From: Sphingomonas sp. UBA978
GTDB lineage: Bacteria; Pseudomonadota; Alphaproteobacteria; Sphingomonadales; Sphingomonadaceae
Direction: 5' to 3'
DNA length: 64,000 nt
NCBI RefSeq assembly: GCF_002292295.1
Contig: NZ_DBBS01000021.1
Location: 1-64,000, forward strand
Numbering within the stretch: the first letter of the stretch is position 1; the number at the start of each line of letters is the position of its first letter. Position numbers and translations under genes: made by a program. This document shows positions 8,612 to 17,299 of the stretch, piece after piece. Under the pieces are notes generated by a model, which was given only the letters and a program-made list of their open reading frames with translations, made no database searches and had not been told where the DNA came from.

Positions 8612-9144
8612 TGAGCCGCATCGGTAAGAAGCCGGTTCCCGTCCCGGCCGGCGTGACGCCGTCGATCGACAAGGGCATCATCAGCGTGAAGGGTCCCAAG
8701 GGCACCCTCACCATGCCGATGCGCGACGAGATCAGCTACACGATCGAGGATGGCGGCATTTCGGTGCAGCCCGCGAACGACACCAAGCGCGCCCGTGCCT
8801 TCTGGGGCATGCAGCGCACGATGGTGCAGAACCTGGTGACCGGCGTGACCGACGGCTTCACCAAGAAGCTGCTCATCACCGGCGTCGGCTATCGTGCCGC
8901 GGCGCAGGGTCGCAACCTCAAGCTGCAGCTCGGCTACAGCCACGACGTCAACATCGACGTGCCGGAAGGCATCGAGGTCAAGACGCCGGACGCCACCACC
9001 GTCGAGATCAGCGGCTCGGACAAGCAGAAGGTCGGCCAGCTGGCCGCCGAGATTCGTCAGTGGCGCAAGCCGGAGCCCTATAAGGGCAAGGGCATCAAGT
9101 ACGACGGCGAGTTCATCTTCCGCAAGGAAGGGAAGAAGAAGTAA
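8611..9144 (+). CDS. rplF: 50S ribosomal protein L6
   Basis: L6 lies near the GTPase-associated centre. The 177-residue product begins SRIGKKPVPVPAGV and carries the family signature near the C-terminus (EPYKGKGIKYDGE). It overlaps both rpsH and rplR by one base (ATG/TGA junctions). Confidence 0.97.
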   Translation: MSRIGKKPVPVPAGVTPSIDKGIISVKGPKGTLTMPMRDEISYTIEDGGISVQPANDTKRARAFWGMQRTMVQNLVTGVTDGFTKKLLITGVGYRAAAQGRNLKLQLGYSHDVNIDVPEGIEVKTPDATTVEISGSDKQKVGQLAAEIRQWRKPEPYKGKGIKYDGEFIFRKEGKKK

Positions 9145-9500
9145 TGACCAAGGGTCTCTCTCTTTTCGCGAAGCGCCGTCGGCGCAATCGTACCGCGCTG
9201 AAGGCGCGTGCCGGCACCCGTCCGCGGCTGTCGATCCATCGTTCGGGCAAGCACATCTATGCCCAGGTCATCGACGACGTCGCCGGCAAGACCGTCGCGT
9301 CGGCATCGACGCTGGAAAAGGACGTGCGCGACCAGTCGGGCGCCAACGTCGCGGCAGCGACCGCAGTCGGCACCCGCGTGGCGGAAAAGGCCAAGGAAGC
9401 GGGCGTGACGCAGGTCGTGTTCGATCGTGGCGGCTTCCTCTATCACGGTCGTGTCAAGGCGCTGGCCGAGGCCGCGCGTGAAGCCGGATTGGAGTTCTAA
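9144..9500 (+). CDS. rplR: 50S ribosomal protein L18
   Basis: L18 binds 5S rRNA together with L5. The 118-residue product has the motif RPRLSIHRSGKHIYAQVIDD and the C-terminal FDRGGFLYHGRVKALAEAAR. Length is normal. It begins in the rplF stop and ends two bases before rpsE. Confidence 0.97.
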   Translation: MTKGLSLFAKRRRRNRTALKARAGTRPRLSIHRSGKHIYAQVIDDVAGKTVASASTLEKDVRDQSGANVAAATAVGTRVAEKAKEAGVTQVVFDRGGFLYHGRVKALAEAAREAGLEF

Positions 9501-9502
9501 TA

Positions 9503-10279
9503 ATGGCTGACGAGAACAACGTGCAGCCGGCAGCGGCTGAAGGCGCTCCCCAGGAGGCCAATGCGGCCCCCCAGGGTGGCCAGCAGGGCGGCTTCGGCGG
9601 TCCCGGCGGTGGTCGTGGTGGCCCCCGCGGCGGTCGCGGTGGTGGCGGTGGCGGTCGTGGTCCGGGTGGCCCCGGCGGCAATCGCGGCGGTCGTGACGGC
9701 GGTCGCGGTCGCGACAATCGTGGCGGTCGTCCCGGTCAGGACGATGGCGGCGAAGAGCTGATCGAGAAGCTGGTTCACATCAACCGCGTCTCGAAGACGG
9801 TGAAGGGCGGCAAGCGCTTCGGCTTCGCGGCGTTGGTCGTCGTGGGCGACGGCAAGGGCCGGGTCGGCTTCGGCCACGGCAAGGCGCGCGAAGTGCCGGA
9901 AGCCATCTCCAAGGCCACTGCGGCCGCGAAGAAGGCGATGGTTCGCGTTCCCCTGAAGGACGGCCGTACGCTGCATCATGACGGCAACGGCCACTTCGGT
10001 GCCGGTCGCGTGACGCTCCGTTCGGCGCCGCAGGGCACCGGCATCATCGCGGGTGGCCCGATGCGCGCCATCTTCGAGAGCCTGGGTGTCGCCGACGTCG
10101 TGACCAAGTCGATCGGCACGTCCAACCCCTACAACATGATCCGCGCCACGTTCGAGGCACTGGGTGAGCAGACTTCGCCGAAGTCGGTCGCGCAGCGCCG
10201 TGGCAAGAAGATCGCCGACCTGCTCGGCCGCGGTGGTTCGCAGACCGCCGAGGCGGATGCTGCGGCCGTCGTGGAGTAA
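9503..10279 (+). CDS. rpsE: 30S ribosomal protein S5 with Gly/Arg-rich N-terminal extension
   Basis: S5 stabilises the mRNA entry region and affects decoding fidelity. Residues 84-258 are an ordinary S5 core (EELIEKLVHINRVSKTVKGG, then GRVGFGHGKAREVPEAISKA). Residues 1-83 are an extra low-complexity segment. It has an acidic/Ala-Gln start, then repeated RGG-like units (GGRGGPRGGRGGGGGG, RGGRDGGRGRDNRGG). The usual bacterial S5 has about 165 residues. The extension is in frame, directly behind rplR by two bases, and no better internal start with a ribosome-binding site is apparent. Such tails often bind RNA; any role here is inference. Confidence 0.97.
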   Translation: MADENNVQPAAAEGAPQEANAAPQGGQQGGFGGPGGGRGGPRGGRGGGGGGRGPGGPGGNRGGRDGGRGRDNRGGRPGQDDGGEELIEKLVHINRVSKTVKGGKRFGFAALVVVGDGKGRVGFGHGKAREVPEAISKATAAAKKAMVRVPLKDGRTLHHDGNGHFGAGRVTLRSAPQGTGIIAGGPMRAIFESLGVADVVTKSIGTSNPYNMIRATFEALGEQTSPKSVAQRRGKKIADLLGRGGSQTAEADAAAVVE

Positions 10280-10284
10280 TCGAC

Positions 10285-10461
10285 ATGGCGACTATCAAGA
10301 TCAAGCAGACCGGTTCGCCGATCCGCCGGACCAAGGACCAGCGCGCGACGCTGATCGGTCTCGGCCTCAACAAGATGCACAAGATCTCGGAGCTGGAAGA
10401 CAGCCCCGAGGTCCGCGGGATGATCCGCAAGGTGCAGCACATGGTCGAGGTGCAGGGCTAA
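10285..10461 (+). CDS. rpmD: 50S ribosomal protein L30
   Basis: L30 is a small 50S protein. The 58-residue product has the bacterial pattern IKIKQTGSPIRRTKDQRATL then KMHKISELEDSPEVRGMIRK. It follows rpsE by five bases and is the last gene of its block, since a terminator-like hairpin begins 32 bases after its stop. Confidence 0.95.
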   Translation: MATIKIKQTGSPIRRTKDQRATLIGLGLNKMHKISELEDSPEVRGMIRKVQHMVEVQG

Positions 10462-10524
10462 CCCCCTTCGCGTTCACCTAGTGACAAATACGGGGAAGGG
10501 GGCTAACCGGCCCCCTTCCTTTTT
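10462..10524 (+). terminator. Intrinsic terminator with competing upstream arm between rpmD and rplO
   Basis: A perfect 10-bp stem (10494-10503 with 10510-10519, six-base loop) is followed by TTTTT (10520-10524) and another T-run a few bases on, a textbook intrinsic terminator. The 5' arm segment GAAGGGGG (10495-10502) is also perfectly complementary to CCCCCTTC at 10462-10469, immediately after the rpmD stop. The arms can therefore form 1:2 or 2:3, the logic of an attenuator. Regulation is inferred. Confidence 0.75.
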
Positions 10525-10570
10525 CCATGTTTTTCCGTCCGCGCGACAAAAGCGAAAGCGAGTGCATATC

Positions 10571-11113
10571 ATGAAGCTCAACGAACTCCGCGACAACCAG
10601 GGTGCCCGCAAGTCCAAGATCCGCGTCGGACGCGGCATCGGCTCGGGCAAGGGCAAGACCGGCGGCCGCGGCCAGAAGGGTCAGAAGAGCCGCGAGGGCG
10701 TCAGCATCGCCGGCTTCGAGGGCGGCCAGATGCCGCTCCACATGCGTCTGCCGAAGCGTGGCTTCAACAACATCTTCGCCAAGGATTATGCCGAGGTGAA
10801 CACCGGGGCGATCCAGAAGGCGATCGACGCGGGCAAGCTGTCGGCCGAGGGCACGATCGACCAGGCGGCGCTGAAGGCAGCCGGCCTCGTCCGTGGTGGC
10901 AAGGACGGCGTCCGTCTGCTCGCCAAGGGCGAACTGACCACCAAGCTGGCGTTCCACGTCGCGGGCGCATCGGCCGGCGCGAAGGCGCAGGTCGAGAAGA
11001 CCGGCGGCTCGCTCGAGATCCCGGTCGTCGTTCCCGCTGCCGAAAAGGCTGCCGCCAAGAAGGGCGTGCAGTATAAGGCACGCCAGGAAAAGAAGGCGTC
11101 GTTCAAGGCGTAA
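10571..11113 (+). CDS. rplO: 50S ribosomal protein L15
   Basis: L15 is a late-assembly 50S protein. The 180-residue product begins MKLNELRDNQGARKSKIRVG and has the Gly-rich signature (GSGKGKTGGRGQKGQKSREG). The frame is open from 10481, but ATG 10571 is the family start. A basic, Ala/Lys-rich C-terminal extension makes it about 35 residues longer than the E. coli protein. It lies behind the rpmD terminator-like element, so it may need readthrough or its own promoter. Confidence 0.96.
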   Translation: MKLNELRDNQGARKSKIRVGRGIGSGKGKTGGRGQKGQKSREGVSIAGFEGGQMPLHMRLPKRGFNNIFAKDYAEVNTGAIQKAIDAGKLSAEGTIDQAALKAAGLVRGGKDGVRLLAKGELTTKLAFHVAGASAGAKAQVEKTGGSLEIPVVVPAAEKAAAKKGVQYKARQEKKASFKA

Positions 11114-11121
11114 GCGCTTCT

Positions 11122-11190
11122 GTTCCCCGGCGGAGGCCGGGGTCCAGTGACGAGCCGCTCGCGACTGGACCCCGGTCTTCGCCGGGGAAC
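11122..11190. repeat. Long imperfect inverted repeat between rplO and secY
   Basis: Two 27-base arms (11122-11148 and 11164-11190) are complementary apart from G-T wobbles, with a 15-base loop. The arms include the string GGCCGGGGTCCAGT and resemble short dispersed intergenic repeats of GC-rich alphaproteobacteria. I have not verified other copies. As RNA it would form a very stable stem just after the rplO stop. Confidence 0.6.
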
Positions 11191-11234
11191 ATCGCTCTAT
11201 AGGTTAGACAACCTTCGGAGCATGACTATATGAG

Positions 11235-11268
11235 CGGCGGGGCGGTTCAAACGCATCCCGCCGTTTTT
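11235..11268 (+). terminator. Terminator-like hairpin just before secY
   Basis: A perfect 7-bp stem (11235-11241 with 11257-11263) is extended inside its loop by GCG/CGC and followed by TTTTT and GTTT. It ends 21 bases before the chosen secY ATG. It may terminate transcripts from the ribosomal block or act as an attenuator for secY-adk. Confidence 0.6.
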
Positions 11269-11289
11269 GTTTCCAGGACACCGACACGC

Positions 11290-12654
<1,365 letters not shown>

Positions 12655-12690
12655 AGGCGGGGCGACGCGTGTAAACAGGGGAGTGCGGCT

Positions 12691-13344
12691 GTGAACATCA
12701 TCCTTCTTGGGCCGCCGGGTGCGGGCAAGGGCACCCAGGCGCAACGGCTGATGGCCGCCCGCGGCATGGTCCAGCTGTCGACCGGCGACATGTTGCGTGC
12801 CGCGGTCAAGGCGGGCACGCCCGTCGGGTTGCAGGCGAAGGCGGTGATGGAAGCGGGGGAACTCGTGTCCGACGACATCGTCTCGGCGCTGATCGGCGAG
12901 CGGCTCGACCAGGGCGTCGCCGGCGGGGCGATCTTCGATGGCTATCCGCGGACCGCCGCGCAGGCGCAGGCGCTCGATTCGTTGCTCGAGGCGCGCGGCC
13001 TGACGCTCGATCACGTCATCGAACTCGAGGTCGACGAAGCCGCGCTGATCGAGCGCGTCGAGGGGCGCTATACCTGCGCCAAGTGCGGCGAAGGCTATCA
13101 CGACCGGTTCAAGCATCCGAAGGTCGATGGCGTCTGCGATGTCTGCGGCTCGACCGAGTTCAAGCGCCGGCCGGACGACAATGCCGAGACGGTCCGCACC
13201 CGCATGCAGGAATATCGCGCCAAGACCGCGCCGATCCTGCCGATCTACCAGACCCGCAATCTGGTGCAGCGCGTGAACGGCATGGCGGACATCGACCATG
13301 TGTCGCAGGCGATCGCGAGCATTCTGGACGGCGACGCGGCCTAG
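12691..13344 (+). CDS. adk: Adenylate kinase (zinc-type lid)
   Basis: Adk interconverts ATP + AMP and 2 ADP in the cytoplasm. The 217-residue product begins at GTG 12691 with the P-loop LLGPPGAGKGTQAQRL, has the NMP-binding part (STGDMLRAAV) and a long lid. The lid has four cysteines in two CxxC pairs (CAKCGEGYH and CDVCGSTEF), which indicates structural zinc. GGGAG lies upstream of the GTG. The secY-adk linkage is conserved widely in bacteria. Confidence 0.96.
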   Translation: MNIILLGPPGAGKGTQAQRLMAARGMVQLSTGDMLRAAVKAGTPVGLQAKAVMEAGELVSDDIVSALIGERLDQGVAGGAIFDGYPRTAAQAQALDSLLEARGLTLDHVIELEVDEAALIERVEGRYTCAKCGEGYHDRFKHPKVDGVCDVCGSTEFKRRPDDNAETVRTRMQEYRAKTAPILPIYQTRNLVQRVNGMADIDHVSQAIASILDGDAA

Positions 13345-13644
13345 ATCCGACCCGCCCCCCGGCACGACGCAGGGACGACCTGCGCTGCCATGGGGCGGGA
13401 CGTTTGCCGCGTTTGTGATCCCTCTCATACGCCTGCTCCGGCAGCGGCCGGGGGCGGCCGGGCGGGCGTTCGCCGTGACATCCGGCCACCATCCGGCCGG
13501 CACATATTGCGACAACCATGATGCTTTTGTCATGTCGTGGTCATCGCCCCGCCAAGCGCCTCCGCCTACAACGAACCCACGGTCGCAGCGCGGCCGGCAA
13601 GTTCGATGAGATCGGTGCCCGACACTCCCGGGGGTGCCGTAGGG
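13345..13644. other. Long spacer after adk, no gene seen
   Basis: No convincing coding sequence is present in the first 300 bases of this 363-base spacer. A small inverted repeat, CATGA (13517-13521) and TCATG (13530-13534) separated by eight bases, could be an operator or part of a promoter for the following two-component genes, which start at 13708. A terminator hairpin follows at 13645. Confidence 0.4.
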
Positions 13645-13680
13645 GGCCGGCGGAAGGGATGCTTTCCGCCGGCCTTTCCT
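13645..13680 (+). terminator. Stem-loop with short T-tract before the response regulator
   Basis: A perfect 11-bp stem (13645-13655 with 13664-13674, eight-base loop) is followed by TTTCCT. It ends 28 bases before the GTG of the response-regulator gene. It may end adk readthrough or an unannotated intergenic transcript, or attenuate the two-component operon. Confidence 0.55.
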
Positions 13681-13707
13681 GTAGAAGACTGGCGTGAGGA
13701 AGCACCC

Positions 13708-14403
13708 GTGACCCGCAAGATCCTGATCGTGGAGGATGACAGCTCGACCGCGGCCTATCTTGCCAAGGGGCTGTCCGAGGCCAGCTATTCGGTCGAATCG
13801 GCGCGCGACGGACGCGACGGGCTATTCCTCGCCAGCGAAGGGATTTTCGACCTCATCATCGCCGATCGCATGCTGCCGGGCCTGGACGGCCTGTCGATGG
13901 TCAGTGCGATCCGCGCCGCGGGCATTGCTACGCCGGTGCTCGTTCTGTCCGCGCTCGCCGCGGTCGACGACCGCGTCGACGGGCTCAAGGCAGGGGCCGA
14001 CGATTATCTCTGCAAGCCGTTTTCCTTCGCCGAACTGTCGGCGCGGATCGAGGCGCTGGTCCGCCGGTCCGACCGCGCGGCGACCGAACCGACCAGGACG
14101 CGGCTCGCGGTCGGCGATCTCGAGATCGACCTGCTCGCGCGTCACGTCACCCGTGCCGGACGGGCGATCCCGCTCGGCGCACGCGAATTCAACCTGCTCG
14201 AATTCCTCGCCCGGCATGCCGGTCAGGTCGTCACCCGCACGATGATGCTGGAGAAGATCTGGAACTATCATTTCGACCCGGGCAGCAATGTCGTCGACGT
14301 GCATATCGGCCGCCTGCGCCGCAAGCTGGAGGATGGTTTCGCTTCGCCGATCCTCCATACGGTACGCGGCGCGGGATATCGGCTTGCGGCCGATCCGGTC
14401 TGA
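13708..14403 (+). CDS. OmpR-family response regulator
   Basis: This is a DNA-binding two-component regulator of 231 residues. The receiver domain (about 3-117) has the acidic pair in LIVEDD (D10, D11), phospho-acceptor D53 in IIADRMLPGLDG, S81 and K103 (YLCKPF). A winged-helix effector domain follows (about 130-228: LGAREFNLLEFLARHAGQVV, then DVHIGRLRRKLEDG). The frame is open from 13537, but GTG 13708 gives the natural N-terminus VTRKILIVEDD with GAGGAA upstream. The partner kinase begins 40 bases downstream. The signal and target genes are unknown. Sitting between adk and rpsM is unusual. Confidence 0.93.
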   Translation: MTRKILIVEDDSSTAAYLAKGLSEASYSVESARDGRDGLFLASEGIFDLIIADRMLPGLDGLSMVSAIRAAGIATPVLVLSALAAVDDRVDGLKAGADDYLCKPFSFAELSARIEALVRRSDRAATEPTRTRLAVGDLEIDLLARHVTRAGRAIPLGAREFNLLEFLARHAGQVVTRTMMLEKIWNYHFDPGSNVVDVHIGRLRRKLEDGFASPILHTVRGAGYRLAADPV

Positions 14404-14443
14404 CCGCGGTTCGCTTTCGTCCGTGAACCGGCTAAGGCAGGCC

Positions 14444-15781
14444 ATGCGCCTGTCCGTCACCGCCCGCATCGCCTTGTTGTCGATCGGTCTGGCCCTCGTC
14501 TCCAACCTCGTGCTGGTCGGATTCGTCTGGAAGCAGACGGATGCGGCGGTGATCGGCACCGTCCGACGCGAGACGATCGAGCAATCTGACGCGATGCGGT
14601 CGATCTACCATGTCGGTGGCCTGCCCGCGGTGGTCGAGGCGATCGGCCATGCACGCGCGACGGGCGATACGTCGCTGCTGCTGGCGGTGCTCGACAGCCG
14701 CGGCGTACGGATCGCCGGCTTCGCGCCCGCGGGGATCGCGCTACCGCTGACGCCCAGCCCGTTTCGCATCGCTGATCTCGACCCGGCCCGGGCGACCGGC
14801 GACATCGGCTATACGCTGCGACCGATCGGCCGCTACTGGCTGCTCACCGGCCGCCGGCTCGATCTGGTCGAGGCGGAGCGGCGCGCGATCGAGGGCGCGC
14901 TGGCGGTGGCGGTGCTGCTGTCGCTGGTGCTCGGCGTTGGCGCGGGACTCGTGCTGGCGCGCTATGTCGGCATGCGGCTCAACCGGATCGCCGCGGTGAT
15001 CGAGGCGGCGGGGGAGGGCGATCTTTCGCGACGCGTGCCGGTGGCAGCGAGCCGGCGCGACGCCTTCGACCGGCTCGCCAACCAGCTCAACCTCATGCTC
15101 GGCAAGCTCGAACGGCTGATGGTCGAACTGCGCCTCGTCACCGACAGCCTCGCGCACGACCTGCGCTCGCCGCTCAGCCGGCTGCGGACCAAGACCGAAC
15201 AGGCGGTGCTGATCGCGGACCCCGCCGCGCGCGAGGCGGCGCTGGGCGGGCTGCTTGCCGAAACCGATCTGGTCATGCGGATGCTGACGATGCTCATCGA
15301 GATCAGCCGGTCGGAGGCGGTGTCGCGCGACCGGTTCATCGAGGTCGAGCCTGCCGAACTGGTCGAGGAGATCGCCGAACTCTACGAACCGGTCGCGGAG
15401 GAGGCGGGGTTCGCCTTCACCACCGCGATCGACGATACGGCGCCGGCGATGCTGCTCCACCGCGAATTGCTGAGCCAGGCGATCACCAACCTGATCGACA
15501 ATGCGTTGAAGCACGCCGCGAGCGGCGGGGTGCTGACGCTCCGGCTGGTCTGCCTGCCGCAGGCGATCGCGATCCAGGTCGAGGATCGCGGCAGCGGCAT
15601 CGCGGAGGCGGACCGGGCGCAGGCGCTGAAGCGATTCGGCCGGCTCGATTCCGCCCGGACGACGCCGGGGGCGGGGCTCGGCATGGCGCTGATCGAAGCG
15701 GTGGCGCGGTTGCACAACGGCCGGTTCGAGCTTGCCGACAACGCACCGGGGCTGATCGCGCGGATCGTCCTGCCGGTCTGA
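14444..15781 (+). CDS. Membrane sensor histidine kinase
   Basis: This is the probable partner of the preceding response regulator. The 445-residue protein has a first membrane segment (about 9-28), a periplasmic sensor region of about 120 residues, and a second membrane segment near residues 150-175. A HAMP linker and the kinase core follow: H-box with H238 (DSLAHDLRSPLSRLRTK), N-box AITNLIDNALKHA, G1 VEDRGSGI and G2 GAGLGMALIE. ATG 14444 has AAGGCAGG upstream; an in-frame GTG at 14423 is an alternative. The ligand cannot be predicted. Confidence 0.9.
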   Translation: MRLSVTARIALLSIGLALVSNLVLVGFVWKQTDAAVIGTVRRETIEQSDAMRSIYHVGGLPAVVEAIGHARATGDTSLLLAVLDSRGVRIAGFAPAGIALPLTPSPFRIADLDPARATGDIGYTLRPIGRYWLLTGRRLDLVEAERRAIEGALAVAVLLSLVLGVGAGLVLARYVGMRLNRIAAVIEAAGEGDLSRRVPVAASRRDAFDRLANQLNLMLGKLERLMVELRLVTDSLAHDLRSPLSRLRTKTEQAVLIADPAAREAALGGLLAETDLVMRMLTMLIEISRSEAVSRDRFIEVEPAELVEEIAELYEPVAEEAGFAFTTAIDDTAPAMLLHRELLSQAITNLIDNALKHAASGGVLTLRLVCLPQAIAIQVEDRGSGIAEADRAQALKRFGRLDSARTTPGAGLGMALIEAVARLHNGRFELADNAPGLIARIVLPV

Positions 15782-15922
15782 CGCCGCGACTTCGTCGCAT
15801 TTCCGCCCCGGCTGAGGGTTAACCACTTGCTAGCCCGGGTCCGATAGTGTGTTGGACGGGCGCGGCCGGGGGGCTGCATCTTATCGAGGGGCTTTGCGCC
15901 GGGTTCGGCAAGAAGGAGCGTT

Positions 15923-16123
15923 ATGCTTGGGGCGATCGTGTTCACCTATGGCATGCTGATGAGCTTCGTGTTGCAGGGGGCATCCCGCAACGCGAAGCTG
16001 AAGCGGCCCAATCCGCCGATGCTGCAATATGTCGGCTACGTATTGTGCGGCCTGTCCGCCGGACTGTCGGGGCTGCTGCTGCTCATGGCTTTCACCGCGA
16101 AGGCCCCGTTTCCCCTGATGTGA
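15923..16123 (+). CDS. Small two-helix membrane protein, unknown function
   Basis: A 66-residue protein with two predicted membrane segments (about 4-20, LGAIVFTYGMLMSFVLQG, and about 36-58). A short basic loop (RNAKLKRPNPP) joins them. An excellent AAGGAG lies seven bases before the ATG, which supports real translation. It lies 141 bases after the kinase gene on the same strand and could belong to the same transcript. I recognise no family. Confidence 0.6.
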   Translation: MLGAIVFTYGMLMSFVLQGASRNAKLKRPNPPMLQYVGYVLCGLSAGLSGLLLLMAFTAKAPFPLM

Positions 16124-16136
16124 CCGGCAGGCGCGC

Positions 16137-16241
16137 TCAGGCAGCGCGGCGGGTGCCGAGGGCCGCGTCGATCCGGGCGATCAGCTCGCCGAGCGCGGGC
16201 GGCGACCATGGCGTACCGACGCCGGGCGCGGGGGCCTGCAT
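16137..16241 (-). CDS. Possible 34-residue small protein
   Basis: A short minus-strand frame encodes MQAPAPGVGTPWSPPALG followed by an amphipathic helix-like end (ELIARIDAALGTRRAA). There is only a weak purine-rich stretch (AGAAAG) before the ATG. It lies alone between two plus-strand small membrane-protein genes. It may be a real small protein, the remnant of a larger gene, or chance. Confidence 0.25.
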   Translation of the reverse strand: MQAPAPGVGTPWSPPALGELIARIDAALGTRRAA

Positions 16242-16412
16242 CTTTCTGGCGATTCGACTATAAGCGTGTTGCGACGGAGCCATCTGCATATCCTCTGACC
16301 GGGAGGCGCTGTGGTCCGTCCGCCGCTACCAAATGGTTAACGGGCCGGCAGGACGTTGACCGAACTGTCGAAACCGGAACCGCCAGCCCCGCGGCCCTCC
16401 CACAGGATCATC

Positions 16413-16655
16413 ATGGACGCCCTCAGTCTGTTCGGCCTTTTTGCCATTCTGTTCATGCTCCTGTGCTATCTGATGGAGGAACGGTCGCCGTGGTGGACGT
16501 TCGGGTTCGCCATCGGATGCCTGCTCAGCTCGACCTACGGGTTTCTGCAGGGGGCTTGGCCGTTCGGTGCGGTCGAGCTGTTGTGGACGGCCATCGCGCT
16601 GCGCCGCTGGTGGATCGCGCTCGCCAAGCGACGGACGGTGGAACCGGTCGCTTGA
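16413..16655 (+). CDS. Small membrane protein, unknown function
   Basis: An 80-residue product with two or three hydrophobic segments (LFGLFAILFMLLCYLMEE, TFGFAIGCLLSSTYGFLQGA, and a Trp-rich end). ATG 16413 is chosen because AGGA lies just upstream; the frame stays open to a TTG at 16356. The -35 box of the candidate rpsM promoter begins at the very end of this gene. No family is recognised, but a small unknown membrane protein of this type is plausible. Confidence 0.55.
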   Translation: MDALSLFGLFAILFMLLCYLMEERSPWWTFGFAIGCLLSSTYGFLQGAWPFGAVELLWTAIALRRWWIALAKRRTVEPVA

Positions 16656-16680
16656 CACGGCGTTTGCGCGCGCCTACCTG
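16652..16680 (+). promoter_or_regulatory. Candidate promoter for the rpsM-rpsK-rpoA-rplQ block
   Basis: A perfect -35 TTGACA (16652-16657) stands 17 bases from TACCTG (16675-16680). It lies 158 bases before rpsM in a spacer free of genes. The -10 match is modest. It would let the alpha-operon genes be transcribed independently of the two-component insertion. Confidence 0.5.
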
Positions 16681-16838
16681 CCTTTCCCTCCGAAATACCG
16701 GTTGCTCCGGCGGCGCTCGTTTGCGCTCGCCGCGTTTTGCGTAGACGCGAACAGGGGCGGGCGGTGTTGCTCGGAGGATGCGACGAGATGGGGGTCGTGC
16801 GGCCATGCCGAACCCCGTGGAGCTAGGAGAAACATTTC

Positions 16839-17207
16839 ATGGCACGTATCGCGGGTGTCAATATCCCGACCAACAAGCGCGTGGTGATCGCGCTGACCTA
16901 CATCCACGGCATTGGTCTGACCAAGTCGAAGGAAATCACGGCCAAGCTGAACATCGCGCCCGAGCGTCGCGTTCAGGACCTGACCGATCAGGAAGTTCTG
17001 CAGATCCGCGAGACGATCGACGCCGACCACACGGTCGAGGGCGATCTGCGTCGTGAAACCGCGATGAACATCAAGCGCCTGATGGATCTGGCCTGCTATC
17101 GCGGCCTGCGTCATCGCAAGGGCCTGCCGGTCCGCGGCCAGCGCACGCACACCAATGCGCGCACCCGCAAGGGCAAGGCAAAGCCGATCGCCGGCAAGAA
17201 GAAGTAA
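16839..17207 (+). CDS. rpsM: 30S ribosomal protein S13
   Basis: S13 lies at the top of the 30S head and forms bridges to the 50S. The 122-residue product begins MARIAGVNIPTNKRVVIALT and ends with the basic signature GLRHRKGLPVRGQRTHTNAR. TAGGAGA lies upstream. It starts the last ribosomal block, separated from adk by the two-component and small-membrane-protein insertion. Confidence 0.97.
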   Translation: MARIAGVNIPTNKRVVIALTYIHGIGLTKSKEITAKLNIAPERRVQDLTDQEVLQIRETIDADHTVEGDLRRETAMNIKRLMDLACYRGLRHRKGLPVRGQRTHTNARTRKGKAKPIAGKKK

Positions 17208-17299
17208 ATCGGCCCGGGGACGATTTACTCCGCCGGAGGCTCCCGACGTTCGCCGTCGATCCTCTGGCGTTTCAGCTAGATTAAGGTCAGGACTCATCC

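Noticed and set aside
9575..9751. Gly/Arg repeats in rpsE as a DNA repeat array
   Set aside because: The repetition comes from GGN and CGN codons of the S5 extension in a single open frame; there are no regular units at DNA level.
11230..11289. Upstream in-frame ATG as secY start
   Set aside because: It would add 20 residues not typical of SecY and would put a terminator-like hairpin in the coding region; ATG 11290 fits the family N-terminus.
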